From contig NC_079233.1 in assembly GCF_028502605.1 (NCBI RefSeq), positions 4,154,001 to 4,218,000 on the forward strand: DNA of 64,000 bases, in the 5' to 3' direction. How positions within the stretch are numbered: the stretch's first letter is position 1; every line of letters starts with the position of its first letter. This stretch comes from Trichoderma breve. Lineage: Eukaryota; Ascomycota; Sordariomycetes; Hypocreales; Hypocreaceae. The position numbers and the translations under genes were made by a program. Shown here piece after piece: positions 23,953-34,776 of the stretch. Below the pieces are notes generated by a model. That model worked only from the letters and a program-made list of their open reading frames with translations, was not told where the DNA came from and searched no databases.

Positions 23953-25222
23953 TCATGATACGTAACGTCCAGCAAGCTCTTCCAGCTTCTCTTGGAAGTC
24001 GGAAAAGTAATTGATGGCTTGAATGATCTTTCCTTCACTTGTTCCAAAACCGCTCCTTGTGAATGCAAGTTTCCAAGCGCTCTCATCTCGCAGAATGGAG
24101 GCATATTTCAGGGCATTCAAGCTCTTCGCGGCTGGTTCATCTGCAAAATACTGGCCCGGTCTCTTTGTCGTTTTAGAAACGTCCAGACGCGATAACGCAT
24201 GCAGAAGTATCGGAGAAATTGTGATGTGATTCACCCCTGCTAGTTGTAACACTTCATCGACAGACGTGAGAGACGCAGCAAGAACGCGGGTGCGAAGATT
24301 GTGTGCATTGTAGTAAGCCTGAGCTTCACGGCAGAAGGCGAAAGCTTTATTGTGGTCAATGTACCTTGTAAAAAGTCAGCTTGCTCATGATACGGTATTG
24401 CTTCACATACCCTGTTTCGAAGTGCACCTTCAGTTCGTTGATATAGGGCGCGATATAAGTGCAATTTGCATCCGAGGCTAGAACTGCTTGCTCCATGCAA
24501 AACATCGTTGTCGCCAGCGTGGTTACGCCGTTGGCTTCCAAAGTGCGACATGCGCAAAGACCCTCCCATGTCGCAGGTATCTTGATACAGATACGCTTGG
24601 TATCAAAATCGGGTGCCAATGCTCTGAATATGGCAATAATCCCTTGCTTGAACCTTAGTTTGCGATTCTGAGCTATGCCTGGTCAAATGACTTACTTTGA
24701 GCGTTGACCACCGTTCCCGCCTGTGAGTATGACAATTTGGGATTCGTTTGAACATGAACGTATCCCGTGATATAGGGAGCAATCAACAACTGCAGCTTGA
24801 CCATCTGTGTTTATTAGCAGAATAGCTTGGTACAGGTAGAGTTTTACATACCATAATCTCGACGATGAACTCGGGTAAAGACGTTTGACCTCGAATCTCA
24901 TGCAGTCTATCGGCGTCTCTCGCACTCTCTCGGATCAATACTTCATGGTGTAGGGAAGGATCTCCATTAGAAACTTTAGAAAGTTCGAAGAATGCAATGG
25001 CCTGATGACACGGTCAACGTCTGTTTGCGGGATAAACTAGATGACTTTATAAGCTACCTGGTTCGAAGTGCAGTCTACAAAAGGCCCCAGATTCTTGGCC
25101 ACTTGTGAAGCCAATTAGTTTTAAGTCCATATCTTGTCGACGAAGGCGCTGTTACCTTCGCTGTCTAGTGTATCGCAATCAATAACACTGTGTTGCCGGA
25201 GAGCATCTAGTAGAGACGGCAT
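23953..25222 (-). CDS. Transaldolase, six exons, 337 aa
   Basis: Exons 25222-25156, 25111 is not used; they are 25222-25156, 25101-25058, 25001-24852, 24804-24696, 24642-24411 and 24364-23953, a continuous frame of 337 residues. Transaldolase moves a dihydroxyacetone unit between sugar phosphates in the pentose phosphate pathway. The Schiff-base lysine is Lys144 in ICIKIPATWEG, the same number as in yeast TAL1. Downstream TLATTMFCMEQAVLASDANC and YIAPYINELKVHF fit the barrel strands. The usual N-terminal TTNPS is TSNQA here, and the protein resembles a divergent fungal paralogue rather than the main housekeeping enzyme. Short introns make it look broken when read frame by frame, but it is intact. 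It shares a 510-bp divergent promoter with COX10. Confidence 0.85.
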
Positions 25223-25732
25223 CGTGTATCTTAATGTCACTTATAGATTCTTTAAATGAGACCTGAAAGTTGAAAAGCCTGCGGATATTGATTCAGGCAA
25301 CTCGAAGCCTCAGGAAGCCAAGCAACAGCCGATAACGGCGGCTAATTGAGGTGGTGCCACTCTTCAAGAGGAGAGTTTCAGTCTCCAAATATGAGCGATG
25401 ATCTTTTTGAAAACAATTTAGCTTGTCGATCGTTTTCCAATAAGGAATACTTGAATGTCTTTCTTGCCGTAAAATATACATGTATGTACGGTATCATCCC
25501 CATATCAGCCCACTGACCTCAGGTTGATGGCGCTGAGGGTGGTCACATGATCCACCACGTGCCCCCATTCTGATAGCCGAATGCAGAGAAAACTCCAAGC
25601 TATCAGCCGATCAGCGCTAGATTGCCATCGCCGTCGAGCCGCAGAACCGACAACCCGCCAAAAGACCTCTAAAGCAGAGGGAAATGGACTGAGCCTTGCG
25701 TGGGACGCCATGCGCTCTGATAGTCGGCGATT
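25223..25732. other. Divergent promoter shared by transaldolase and COX10
   Basis: A 510-bp region between two divergent start codons with no gene. It contains the CCAAT box at 25437-25441. Confidence 0.55.
25437..25441 (+). promoter_or_regulatory. CCAAT box, candidate HAP-complex site
   Basis: CCAAT lies 292 bp upstream of the COX10 start and about 215 bp upstream of the transaldolase start. HAP complexes bind such boxes to control respiratory and iron-dependent genes in fungi. A single five-base match is weak evidence. Confidence 0.3.
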
Positions 25733-27226
25733 ATGCGGTCACCATTGGTCTTAGCTCTTGCGCCGGAGCTTCAATTGCTGTCCAGGCGCAGCATTCGAGC
25801 ATCGCCGAGATGGCTTTCCACAAGCCCCAGCTTGGGAGCTCCTCGAAGCTCCAAAGCGCCGTTGGGCACTGTGTTTTTCCTGCAGAACCGCCTTTTCGAC
25901 AGATCCAGCTGCCTTGATTCTATAATATCGAGACGCAATTCCAGGGCAACTTCAACCTCTACAAGCTCAACAACCCCGCCATCAAACCCTCAGTCGCAAA
26001 CGCCTCAACAACTCTCAGAACTCGCTCCCCACCGTCGACGACAGGCCCGAAAGCAAGCCCTTGCTCAAGCTACCTCGTCCGAAGCTCCTCTACCTCCCGA
26101 TGCGTCGTCACTCCTCACATCAGCCGCAGCTGCACAGCCCAAAGATTCCTTCCGCCGAACATTTTCCACCTTTCTGTCTCTTTCAAAGCCCCGCCTGACC
26201 GTCCTCGTTGTCTTGTCGGCCATGGCTCCATATGCGCTGTATCCGGTTCCCGAAATGCTGATGCCGACAATGACGGAAACGCCAAGTCTGAGCCCATTGA
26301 CCCTCTTTTTCTTGACAACGGGAACTGCGCTGTGCTCTGCAAGCGCAAACACTCTGAATATGCTTTACGAACCATCCACCGACGCCAAGATGACGAGAAC
26401 AAGGAACCGGCCGTTGGTGAGGGGCCTGATTTCGAACCGAGCTGCGGCATTGTTTGCCATCCTTTGCGGCGCAGCTGGTGCCGGCGCTCTTTACTTTGGT
26501 GTCAACCCCACGGTTTCGTTCTTGGGCCTTTCAAACATTGTTCTTTATGCTGGCGTCTATACGCCATTGAAAGCAGTCACTGCGTTCAACACCTGGGTGG
26601 GTGCCGTTGTTGGTGGAATTCCGCCCCTGATGGGCTGGGCCGCCGCGGCCGGCGAAGCTGCAACCAAGGACGGTTCCTGGAGGGAGCTGCTCTTGGCTAG
26701 TGACGGATCGTCCATCGGCGGATGGCTGCTCGCCGGCCTTCTTTTCGCATGGCAATTTCCGCATTTCATGGCTTTGAGTTGGCCCATCCGTGAGGAATAC
26801 AAAGCCGCCGGCTTGCGCATGCTCGCGTGGACGAATCCGGCCAGAAACGGACGTGTCGCCTTGAGATACAGCCTCGTCTTTTTCCCATTGTGCTTTGGTC
26901 TTTGTGCGGCCGGCGTGACGGACTGGTATTTTGCATTGACCAGTTTGCCCATCAATCTCTGGCTGGCCCGTGAGGCCGTCCGCTTTTGGAAATTCGAGGG
27001 CCACAAAGGAAGCGCACGGGGTCTCTTCTGGGCAAGCGTTTGGCATCTCCCCGGCGTAATGATACTTGCACTGCTGCACAAAAAGGGCATGTGGAGTCGA
27101 GCTTGGAGGAGCGTGTTTGGAGATGACGAGGAAGGAGAGTGGGAGGAGGAAGAGCTGGAAGAGATGGCGAGCATGACAGCCACTACCGTGGCACAAAAGG
27201 ACGAGTCGACACAACCAGGACGGTGA
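25733..27226 (+). CDS. COX10: Protoheme IX farnesyltransferase (heme O synthase), mitochondrial
   Basis: Single-exon gene of 497 residues. The enzyme adds a farnesyl group to heme B in the mitochondrial inner membrane, the first step to heme A for cytochrome c oxidase. After a basic, Ser/Arg-rich N-terminus typical of a mitochondrial presequence (roughly 1-130), the UbiA-type core begins with LSKPRLTVLVVLSAMAPYAL. The substrate-binding signature NMLYEPSTDAKMTRTRNRPL carries the conserved Asp. NTWVGAVVGGIPPLMGWAAA and LFAWQFPHFMALSW match conserved COX10 segments, and about seven to nine hydrophobic helices follow. The C-terminus is acidic. The divergent partner is the transaldolase; a CCAAT box lies between them. 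Confidence 0.95.
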   Translation: MRSPLVLALAPELQLLSRRSIRASPRWLSTSPSLGAPRSSKAPLGTVFFLQNRLFDRSSCLDSIISRRNSRATSTSTSSTTPPSNPQSQTPQQLSELAPHRRRQARKQALAQATSSEAPLPPDASSLLTSAAAAQPKDSFRRTFSTFLSLSKPRLTVLVVLSAMAPYALYPVPEMLMPTMTETPSLSPLTLFFLTTGTALCSASANTLNMLYEPSTDAKMTRTRNRPLVRGLISNRAAALFAILCGAAGAGALYFGVNPTVSFLGLSNIVLYAGVYTPLKAVTAFNTWVGAVVGGIPPLMGWAAAAGEAATKDGSWRELLLASDGSSIGGWLLAGLLFAWQFPHFMALSWPIREEYKAAGLRMLAWTNPARNGRVALRYSLVFFPLCFGLCAAGVTDWYFALTSLPINLWLAREAVRFWKFEGHKGSARGLFWASVWHLPGVMILALLHKKGMWSRAWRSVFGDDEEGEWEEEELEEMASMTATTVAQKDESTQPGR

Positions 27227-27936
27227 TGGTCACTGCTCCATGTAGGAATAGCTTTATGATCTCTTTGAAAGAGTGCAAAAAGGAGGTATGTATGTGTTTG
27301 ATATAGTGTCTGGGCGGCGCATGTATAGTAGAGCTTCACTCAACGCTGTTTGTACAATTAGATAGATCACATTGGGTACAATCATCAACGATGATGAGCA
27401 AAAAAAAAAAAGACATTTATAATTCCGTTCCACCAGATCCCATGCATAAGATGCCTCTGTCACTATTATACATTCCCAAGACCATCATGTCTTTTCGATT
27501 TTCCTCTTTGATCCAAAATTCCCCGTGTCGACAAAAAATCAAAACAAACAATCTGTATATCCCATACGCATCTATCTATTCAAGTAGACAAGGAAAGGTC
27601 GAGAAACCAGTCTTCTGTGACGAGTTCCTCTTTTTTTAAGCTTCTTTTTTGTCCAGAGGACGTGAGTGCGTAGGGGATTAAATGGTTTCAAAAAACGCCA
27701 GATAACGCCAGTACTGTGCCATGAATGTAATAAGACAGGACTCAGCCATAGAAGACCTAAAAAGGAATGGAGGTGCAGCTCATGCGTAATTATGAGCTGC
27801 CATTACGACGTAGAGTCGGATAATAAAGGAAAGGAAAGCATGTAGCGAAAAAAAAAAGGGGGGGGATAAACGATCAAAACAAAATGCCAGAATTATAAAG
27901 AAAGATTTGACAAAAATAGAGAAAGAGAGAGAGAAA
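27227..27936. other. Convergent 3' region between COX10 and SANT gene
   Basis: No gene. Homopolymer A and G runs occur near 27399-27410 and 27848-27867. The 3' untranslated regions of the two converging genes probably occupy it. Confidence 0.5.
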
Positions 27937-29159
27937 TCACATTCGACCCCCATTGGGACGGTGGACGAGAGACTCGATGCCCATGTCGCTGGACAGACGC
28001 TGGCTATCCAAGTAAGGGCTGCTGTCCTGACTGGTTCCGGTGCCGCCGCGGGACACGTAGCCGTGGCTCATGCTGGTCGTGGAACTGACGCTCGACGAGT
28101 ATCCGTGACCGCCGTAGTACGCAGGCCCCATGTTGTAAGGGCCCTGATGATGCTGGGGGTGGAGGTGGTGAGAGTGAGGTTGAAGATGTTGCTGGGGTTG
28201 TTGCTGCTGCTGTTGGTGGTGGTAGCTGGCGGAGCTGGAGTAGGAGTGTGTGCCGGAGGAGCTCGTCGCGGGGCTACTGTAGGATGCGTCTAGTTCATCA
28301 ACGGGGGTCAGGCCGATGCCGGAAATGCCGCTATCGTCGTCATACCCTGTGAGTCCCGTCTCGAGACGGTCACGGCGCGAAGCTGCGCGGGCGGCGCTCT
28401 GGAGGTTTTTGAGGCCGTTGGACATGCACTAGATGGTTGGAAGGGACACACAGTGTTAGCAAATGGCGTCTGGCGAAAGCGGAGGTAGAGAAGGGGGCAC
28501 GGCGGTGAAGAGAAGGATGAGTGTCTTCTTCCTCCCCAAGTCGGTGTAAGTGTGTAGAAGCACACATAGAGATGTGTATACAGGAACAAGAAGGATAAAC
28601 GAAATGGCTTGCTTACCTTGGCCTCGACAACGTTCCACTTCTCTCCGGTTCGAGCTGCCAGACCGCTCCAAATCTCCTTACGCATGCTCATGTACTCCTT
28701 GGCCAGCATTTGCATCCTGCGAGTGTCCCAGTCGTCGACGTTCTTGCGCTCAATCAGCCGCTCATGACGCTTGCGGCAGGCATTGGGAGTCTTGGACTGG
28801 AAGTATTGATCCCTGATCTGGTTCCAGTTGAGGCCCTGCTGGCGAGCAGCCAGTAGCTGCTCGTCGTCCTGCTGGGTCCAGGCTCCAGAGCTGGGCCGGT
28901 GCTGCGATGACTGGGCCGGAGGCATGGGGAGAGTAGGCGAAGGGGCACTGGTAGAGTATGGGCCGTATTGCGGTTGCTGAGAGGGATGAGAGAGAGGCGG
29001 GGGAATTGGCATGGCAGCAGACGAGGAGGACGGGGCGACGTCGTAGTAGTTTGTAGGAATCATGCGGGACGGGGCAGCGTACATGGGAGACGGCGCCAGG
29101 CCAGCCTGGAGGCCGCTGTAGCCCTGCTCGCTGGAGTTCCTAGTGTGTCTCGGCATCAT
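27937..29159 (-). CDS. SANT/Myb-domain protein with Gln/His-rich tail, 344 aa
   Basis: Exons 29159-28617 and 28428-27937 are separated by a 188-nt intron and join in phase 0. Two ATG codons are adjacent (29159 and 29156); I take the first. Residues 93-137 (SGAWTQQDDEQLLAARQQGL, then NWNQIRDQYF and NACRKRHERLI) form a Myb/SANT helix-turn-helix with the spaced tryptophans seen in many fungal single-repeat proteins. The N-terminal 90 residues are Pro/Ser/Gln-rich, and the C-terminal half is low complexity with a His-His-Gln-Gln run. A nuclear DNA-binding or chromatin role follows from the domain; targets are unknown. The 5' flank is strongly purine-rich on the plus strand, so the leader is CT-rich. 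Confidence 0.85.
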
Positions 29160-32100
29160 GGAGAAAAAAGGTTTGACAAGTCGGTTTGTTTCGGTTCGAT
29201 GAAAGAGGCGAATAGAGTTGCCACAGGTGGAGAAGTTGTGGTGATGATATGCAAAATGATGGAAGAGAGTGGGAAGAAAGACTGATGCTTGGATGAGGTG
29301 ATACGAGACCGGCTCGGTAACCACTTGCCAAGTAATGAAACAATTATAGATTAAAAGGTCGAAATGACTGGTCGAAGTTGGTCCTCGCGGTCTTGACCGA
29401 AGTGGCCTGCAGTGCGGTCTACCGTGAGGGTCTGGTCCTTGTAAGAGGGGGGAGGTCGTCTGCAGGGGGGAGGAAAAAAGTCCCAAAGAATGATGATGAC
29501 AAGCAGAGAAGATCTCCACAAACTTGACGAGTTGACGAGAGAGTAAAAAGAGAGGAATGCAAAGACCCGGAAAAAGTAAATAGTAAAAAGGGGGGACAAG
29601 GAAAGGAAACAGATACGAAACAAGTTTTGAGTGGAAGATTTTGAGTGAAAGGAAAACAAACACACACAGACAAAATAAAAAAGAAAGCTTCTGGAGAAGA
29701 AAAGGAGAGGAGAAAGCAGGCTGCCGGGGGAGGACATGGGCCTGCTTTAAGTTTTGCGATGCATCATTCTGTCAAGAGGAAAAGAGATGAAATTCCAATA
29801 TGGCCTTGGGCGGCTGTCAGGATGAAACAAGAAGATCTAAGCCGAATCGGACATGAAACGGAGCGCGTGTATCTGAACAGCCCAGTTCTCTGGGAATGGC
29901 TCGCCCACATTGGTCGGTATGCCTCGACGATAGGGCCACGGGCGGTTAGACGGCCTCTTTGGGAAAGGCGGCTATCGTCTGTCTGGGAAGGCTGGACATT
30001 GCTCTACGGACATCAGTACACAAGTCCATGGGCACAAAAAAAGGAACTTTGATGGGTGTTGTGTTGGGGGAATGGTACAAGCAGCAAGTTTACTAGGTAG
30101 TTCCCAGGAAGCGCTCGCCTCAAGCCTGCAAGGCGGCTAATAGAATAGTAATGAGACAAGGGCATGGGAAACAAGACACAAAAAAGGGCCTCGAAAAGGT
30201 TCTTTTTTCCTCCTCCCCTTGTCCACAATTCTTCTAATGCCCGTTTAATGACCATGTGGACCAGGCCGAGCCGTCAGGGTTGTATGGAGAAAAGCTCGCT
30301 CACTGCCTTGCAGAAAATGGCATGTCCCAAGATGCCACCCCTGGCAGTAAAAACCAGGCTGGAGCAGCAGATTACCAGAGCCTGGCCCGAAAATGACATC
30401 AAGAGCCATTCCCAAAGGGCATTGAACATCCCTGAAAGCCCTCGAATAGCGGCGCGAACAGGAAATGAACGGGATCATTGCATTGCATTGCATGTTGTTT
30501 TTTCATGGGTCAGGCGGGAAGATCACCGTGGGGGAAAAAGACGCGCCTAGACGCCCAAGCCTGGAGGGGGAGGAGCTTCCCAGGGCAAAGACACTCGCAT
30601 GGCGGGCCCGTTTCCGCACATGGCAGACGCATGGAGCTGCAGGGTTTCTTTGCCGCGCTGCCCTTGCTAGATAGACCCAGCTGTTGCGCATCTTTTGCAG
30701 CGTCTTGTATAAGTCGAAGTAGGGTTGATGGAGGGGGATATTACATGGGATCAAGTCTCTTCCCTTTTCGCAATAGCGGCCGCCCGACCCCACAGGCGGG
30801 TGAAGCGCGATTGGCTGGTTTGCCATAATCAAGCGCGCGTTTAGGCAGCTTCAGCTGAGGCTAGTCCGCAAGTGTCACTAGCGTGGGTCTATTTCTGGCC
30901 TGCGGGCCAAGAAGCGCCGCGCTAGGATCTTACCGCGCTGGTCTGATTGGCCGGCCGCAGCGGGTACTCTGCTTGTACCTTGCCGGTTGCGAACTGGTGC
31001 TACGGTACCTCGTCAGAACGGCCGCCGTGAGACCACCTGAGGCCGAGATCCAGGAAGCTTGAATAGGTTCGACGGACTTAAAGCCGGCCGCGCGAACTGG
31101 TCATCGAGAATGCAATGCGGGTCATGAGGGCAGAGGAAACGTTTCAGCGTGACCTTGTTTCGGAGGAAGAAACTCGCCGTGTCTTCCTCGAGTTTGTACC
31201 TTGAGCTGTTGGTTGTGTCTATGTGGTTATGTGTCAGACCCAACAACAGCTACAAAAGCGCGTAACCTGCTGTTGGTTGCTCTGTGTTGGTTGTCCTTCT
31301 GCCTCGATGCAGTAAAAGTGTCTCTATATAGTAAAAGCGGCACTATACCCCAAACTTTGCGCGTAATATTAATTATAGCATCGCTCTGTGTTACATGTTT
31401 CGCTTGAGCATCACGTCATGATTCTATTTATGGGAGATGAATGTCTCAATGACGGTTTACAAACGGTATAAGCTTGTGCAACGCTGAGAAGACAGCGGCA
31501 AGAGAAGAGGTCTCGAAATTGGATTTTATTCTCTTCCTACCTAGGGAGTGATCGGAATCAGGTGACTCCTTACATAACTCATGAATCATGAGAGAGAAGA
31601 GCGACTTTTGTCCTACTCCTTCGGCAACATTCGTCTACGCAACTAAGGCCGAAGTTGCCGACGCTCGGCAAATTCAAATAGACTCAAAAACTACCAGACA
31701 CGTAAGAAAGCAGACTTAGTAATTTCAAGATGCACTATGATAGGGTAAAGCGCTGGGTAGTGGATGAGATCTAGATGCTAAGAGGCACAAATATCCAGAA
31801 ACTCAGCCATATCCAAGCCACATCGCACGATGCATCATCTCCCAAGAGCCTCAATATTGACCAAACAGGCAATGCTTCCTAATATACAGCCTGGAACCCT
31901 GCCAAAAGCCTCCTAACCGACTTTTTAGGATCAGGCAGCGCTCATGTGAGCTCATATTTGTCCCAATAGGAAAAATAGGATAAAATAGACTCGATGCTTG
32001 GCACTACCCTGCAGTAAATAGCGTCGGCCAGTTCACCGCGCTTTGCATGATGCCAAGACGAGCTGAACATGTTAGTTGACGACGATGCGGCTCAAGGCTT

Positions 32101-32306
32101 TTTTCTCTATGTTTTTGGGAGCCCAACAATGGCATGTTGAACCTGATGGAGAAGATAAAATTACGGAAAAGTCCTTGCAAAAAGTGTTTATAAAGGACAT
32201 GTCAAGCTTCTCGGAGGCAAAAGACGGAATTGCGACTCTCTGGACATCACGATTGAATTCCATCTACTTGTCACATTAATAATAATTCTCAACGTCTTAA
32301 TAAACA
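29160..32306. other. Long divergent intergenic region without a supported gene
   Basis: 3.1 kb between two divergent genes. 29450-29720 is almost purely purine on the plus strand, typical of a long CT-rich leader of the SANT gene. Open frames up to about 135 codons occur but show no known domain, consistent splice pattern or signal peptide. I see no tRNA or mobile element. Confidence 0.45.
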
Positions 32307-33254
32307 ATGGTGTCCAATTCAGTCATGAGATGCTCGCTCCACACGCTCCTCCTCCTCAGCCTGTCATCAACAACCCTCGCCGCCACAAACCTCTTCTCGC
32401 GTAAGCCTCCCGCACGCCTCCTCGCCCAACTATCGCCATCCTCCCCCTTCCAAGACGCCTCCTCTCACTTCCAAGACGCCTCCGCCGTCGTCATCGCCGC
32501 CCAATGCCGTCCCGGCGAGATAGTCTGCAACGACGGCTGCATGCCCTCCGTGGGAGTGTGCTGTACCGACGGCGGCGGGGGGTTCTGCAAGCAGGGCTTC
32601 TCTTGCGTCGCGGACGGGTGCTGCCCCATTGGACATGTCTGCGGCGATGAAATCACTTGCGATCTTGGCGAGGTGCCCTGTGGCGAGAAGAAATGCATGC
32701 CGAAGGACGGGGTGTGCTGTCCGAGCGGGTCGTATTGTCAGGCTGGTGAGGAGTGCTTTCAGAATGGGTTTGATCATTATTGCCAGCGTGTTGGTGGGAG
32801 TGGCGATCCGAAGAATGGTGGTGGAAGCAAAACTACTGGAGGGACCATTGGCATTGCCGAGACGTCGAGTTCTTGGAGCCAGAGCACGAGTTTGTCCAAG
32901 ACGACTCAGGGAGAAGCTCCCGCTTCAACATCAGCCGAGACTCAGGGAGAAGCTCCAGCCTCAACATCAGCTGAGACAGGGACACAGGCACAGACACAGG
33001 GAGAAGAATCGATATCCACCTCGACATCGATCTCATCCCAGAGTTCCACTTCCACGCCGATGAACCAGCCCATAGTCACTCCATTTCTCCCCAACCCATC
33101 AACCACGTCGACAACGACAACAGAGATCGCCTCGTTATCAACAACTGAAGCAGCCGCAGCGACCACGACAAGTGGCGGAACTCCAGCAGCTGTGAAAATG
33201 TCAGGAGTGACACTGGCATTGACATTTGTATCCATCATGATGATGGTTCTCTGA
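32307..33254 (+). CDS. Cysteine-rich GPI-anchored cell-surface protein, 315 aa
   Basis: Single exon. The N-terminus has a hydrophobic signal peptide (SLHTLLLLSLSSTTLAAT). Residues from about 68 to 158 contain 18 cysteines, with repeated CC pairs (GVCC, GCCP, GVCC), a granulin-like spacing that predicts many disulfides. A long Ser/Thr-rich stalk follows, likely O-glycosylated, including two perfect copies of a 12-residue unit TQGEAPASTSAE. The C-terminus is a hydrophobic helix preceded by small residues, as for a GPI-attachment signal. Proteins of this sort sit in the fungal wall or membrane and may bind surfaces or metals. No family name can be given with certainty. Confidence 0.82.
   Translation: MVSNSVMRCSLHTLLLLSLSSTTLAATNLFSRKPPARLLAQLSPSSPFQDASSHFQDASAVVIAAQCRPGEIVCNDGCMPSVGVCCTDGGGGFCKQGFSCVADGCCPIGHVCGDEITCDLGEVPCGEKKCMPKDGVCCPSGSYCQAGEECFQNGFDHYCQRVGGSGDPKNGGGSKTTGGTIGIAETSSSWSQSTSLSKTTQGEAPASTSAETQGEAPASTSAETGTQAQTQGEESISTSTSISSQSSTSTPMNQPIVTPFLPNPSTTSTTTTEIASLSTTEAAAATTTSGGTPAAVKMSGVTLALTFVSIMMMVL
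32904..32975 (+). repeat. Tandem 36-bp coding repeat in the Ser/Thr stalk
   Basis: Two adjacent 36-bp copies, 32904-32939 and 32940-32975, encode the same 12 residues TQGEAPASTSAE and differ at three bases, all silent. Such repeats change length by recombination. Confidence 0.85.
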
Positions 33255-33669
33255 ATAGAAGAAGGGAGAGAAAGTAGATTTAATTTGCACTAGCATTGGA
33301 AACACATTTAGCAAAGCATTGAGGATCAAGCATGTAGAGGGTATCCAAAAGAAAAAAAGCGCACAGTGGTATTCCAAAGTTCCAAACTATCTTTCCAAAT
33401 TCCTCCAAAAATCAATGCAATATCAAGGAAAATACCGCGCAGGGTATAAGTATACACAAGAAAATAATACAAAAGAAATTGAGAAATTACGCTGAAGTGT
33501 ATACCGGCAAGTTGCGCCCAAAACTCTCCCATCTTTAGCATTAACCGGTCTTTCTTTCATTCTTCTCTGTTTCCATCATGCGACTTTTCACATCTTTCAT
33601 AAAACTGGTGCCTTGTTGCATTTATGCCGTCTTCATCAAAACTCCAAACATTAACTTTCGGGCATGCAT
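33255..33669. other. Convergent 3' region
   Basis: AT-rich spacer between two converging genes; no gene seen. Confidence 0.55.
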
Positions 33670-34776
33670 CTAGTACTCTGATTTTTCGTTATGTGTTGCC
33701 AGCTCTGACACAAAGCCCGGATGTTGGCCCGCGCTGCTGGTAGACCCGGTGCTCATTCTTTGCGGATGCATCATGGACGGGCTGGGCTGGGCAGACCAGC
33801 GTGGGTCAGACGAGGATGAAGAGGGTGGACGGTATCCCGGGCTCGGCTGTGGAGACGGGTAGAGACCGTGTTGAGGCGGGTAGTCGCCGGGCAGTTCCAT
33901 GATGACCATTTGCTCCTTGGGAGGGATTGGCGGTGGCGCGTACATGCCAGGTTGGGGCGTTTGTTGGTATGTTGACTGTCGAGGGTCGTACATCTGCGGT
34001 GTTTGAGGCGGGGCAGGATAGGCGTAGGGAGAATAACCCGGGGAGTAATTTGGTGGCATATGGCCTGCCTGTGCCAGCTGAGGGCTCTTTTGGCCCATTC
34101 CATAGGAAACGGAAGACTGTCGTCTGGGGTCTGCAGACGCGGCCGTTGCGGGCGTATGGGAACGGTCGTTGGGGTTGACCGTCCTGAGCTTGCCGTCCTC
34201 CATCATTGCCTTCAGGACACCAGCATCGAGCAGCTCGGCCTTCTTAATGATGCGCTGGACCATCTCCTTGTTGGCAGCCTTGAGCTGGGCCTTGACAAAG
34301 CTGACCATGGCGATGTTGGTCTTGATCTCGATGTCTTCGCGGAGGTACAAGCCGTCAGAGGGGGCTCCGAGGGCCTCGAGGCCAATCTCGCGATGCTCCG
34401 GAGGCTCGATTCCAGGCTGGTTGCCGCAAATGCGATACGTGTTGCGCAAATCGATGTTCAGGGGAGCGTAGATGTGAGTCTGGAGACCCCAGGGCATGTC
34501 GTGGAAGCAGCCGTTGAACTTGATCTTGCTCCCGCCCATCTTGCCAATGCCAGGGATGACCTGGACTCGCTCCTCAATCTCATACCAAGTGCTGTAAAAC
34601 TCGTCGGCGGCGGCATTGCGAGGCGCAGAAATGGGCTTGTGGCCGAGGACAAGCGGGTTGAGGGTGATGACTTCGCTGTGGGAGTGGAGGATGTCAATGG
34701 CGAGTTGTCGCGGGATGAAGCCCGGAATGGGTGTGACGAGGGTAAAAGCCTCTTTCTTGCGCAACATGGTGCTCAT
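33670..34776 (-). CDS. DUF7053-like fungal protein with Pro/Tyr/Gln-rich tail, 368 aa
   Basis: Single exon from ATG 34776. Residues 1-190 form a compact domain (LRKKEAFTLVTPIPGFIPRQ, EFYSTWYEIEERVQVIPGIG, CFHDMPWGLQTHIYAPLNID) that resembles the fungal DUF7053 family, a lipid-binding-like fold without a defined activity. From about residue 200 the chain is a disordered Pro, Gln, Tyr and Ser-rich tail with PPIPPK-type proline motifs. The family assignment is from memory of its conserved text pattern, not a search. Local context gives no clue to its role. Confidence 0.75.
   Translation of the reverse strand: MSTMLRKKEAFTLVTPIPGFIPRQLAIDILHSHSEVITLNPLVLGHKPISAPRNAAADEFYSTWYEIEERVQVIPGIGKMGGSKIKFNGCFHDMPWGLQTHIYAPLNIDLRNTYRICGNQPGIEPPEHREIGLEALGAPSDGLYLREDIEIKTNIAMVSFVKAQLKAANKEMVQRIIKKAELLDAGVLKAMMEDGKLRTVNPNDRSHTPATAASADPRRQSSVSYGMGQKSPQLAQAGHMPPNYSPGYSPYAYPAPPQTPQMYDPRQSTYQQTPQPGMYAPPPIPPKEQMVIMELPGDYPPQHGLYPSPQPSPGYRPPSSSSSDPRWSAQPSPSMMHPQRMSTGSTSSAGQHPGFVSELATHNEKSEY

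Noticed and set aside
23953..25222. Apparent frameshifts and stops in the transaldolase
   Set aside because: Five GT-AG introns restore a single complete frame, so it is not a pseudogene.
30000..31400. Several frames of 70-128 codons in the SANT/Cys-rich intergenic region
   Set aside because: No shared splice sites or family features; not supported as genes.
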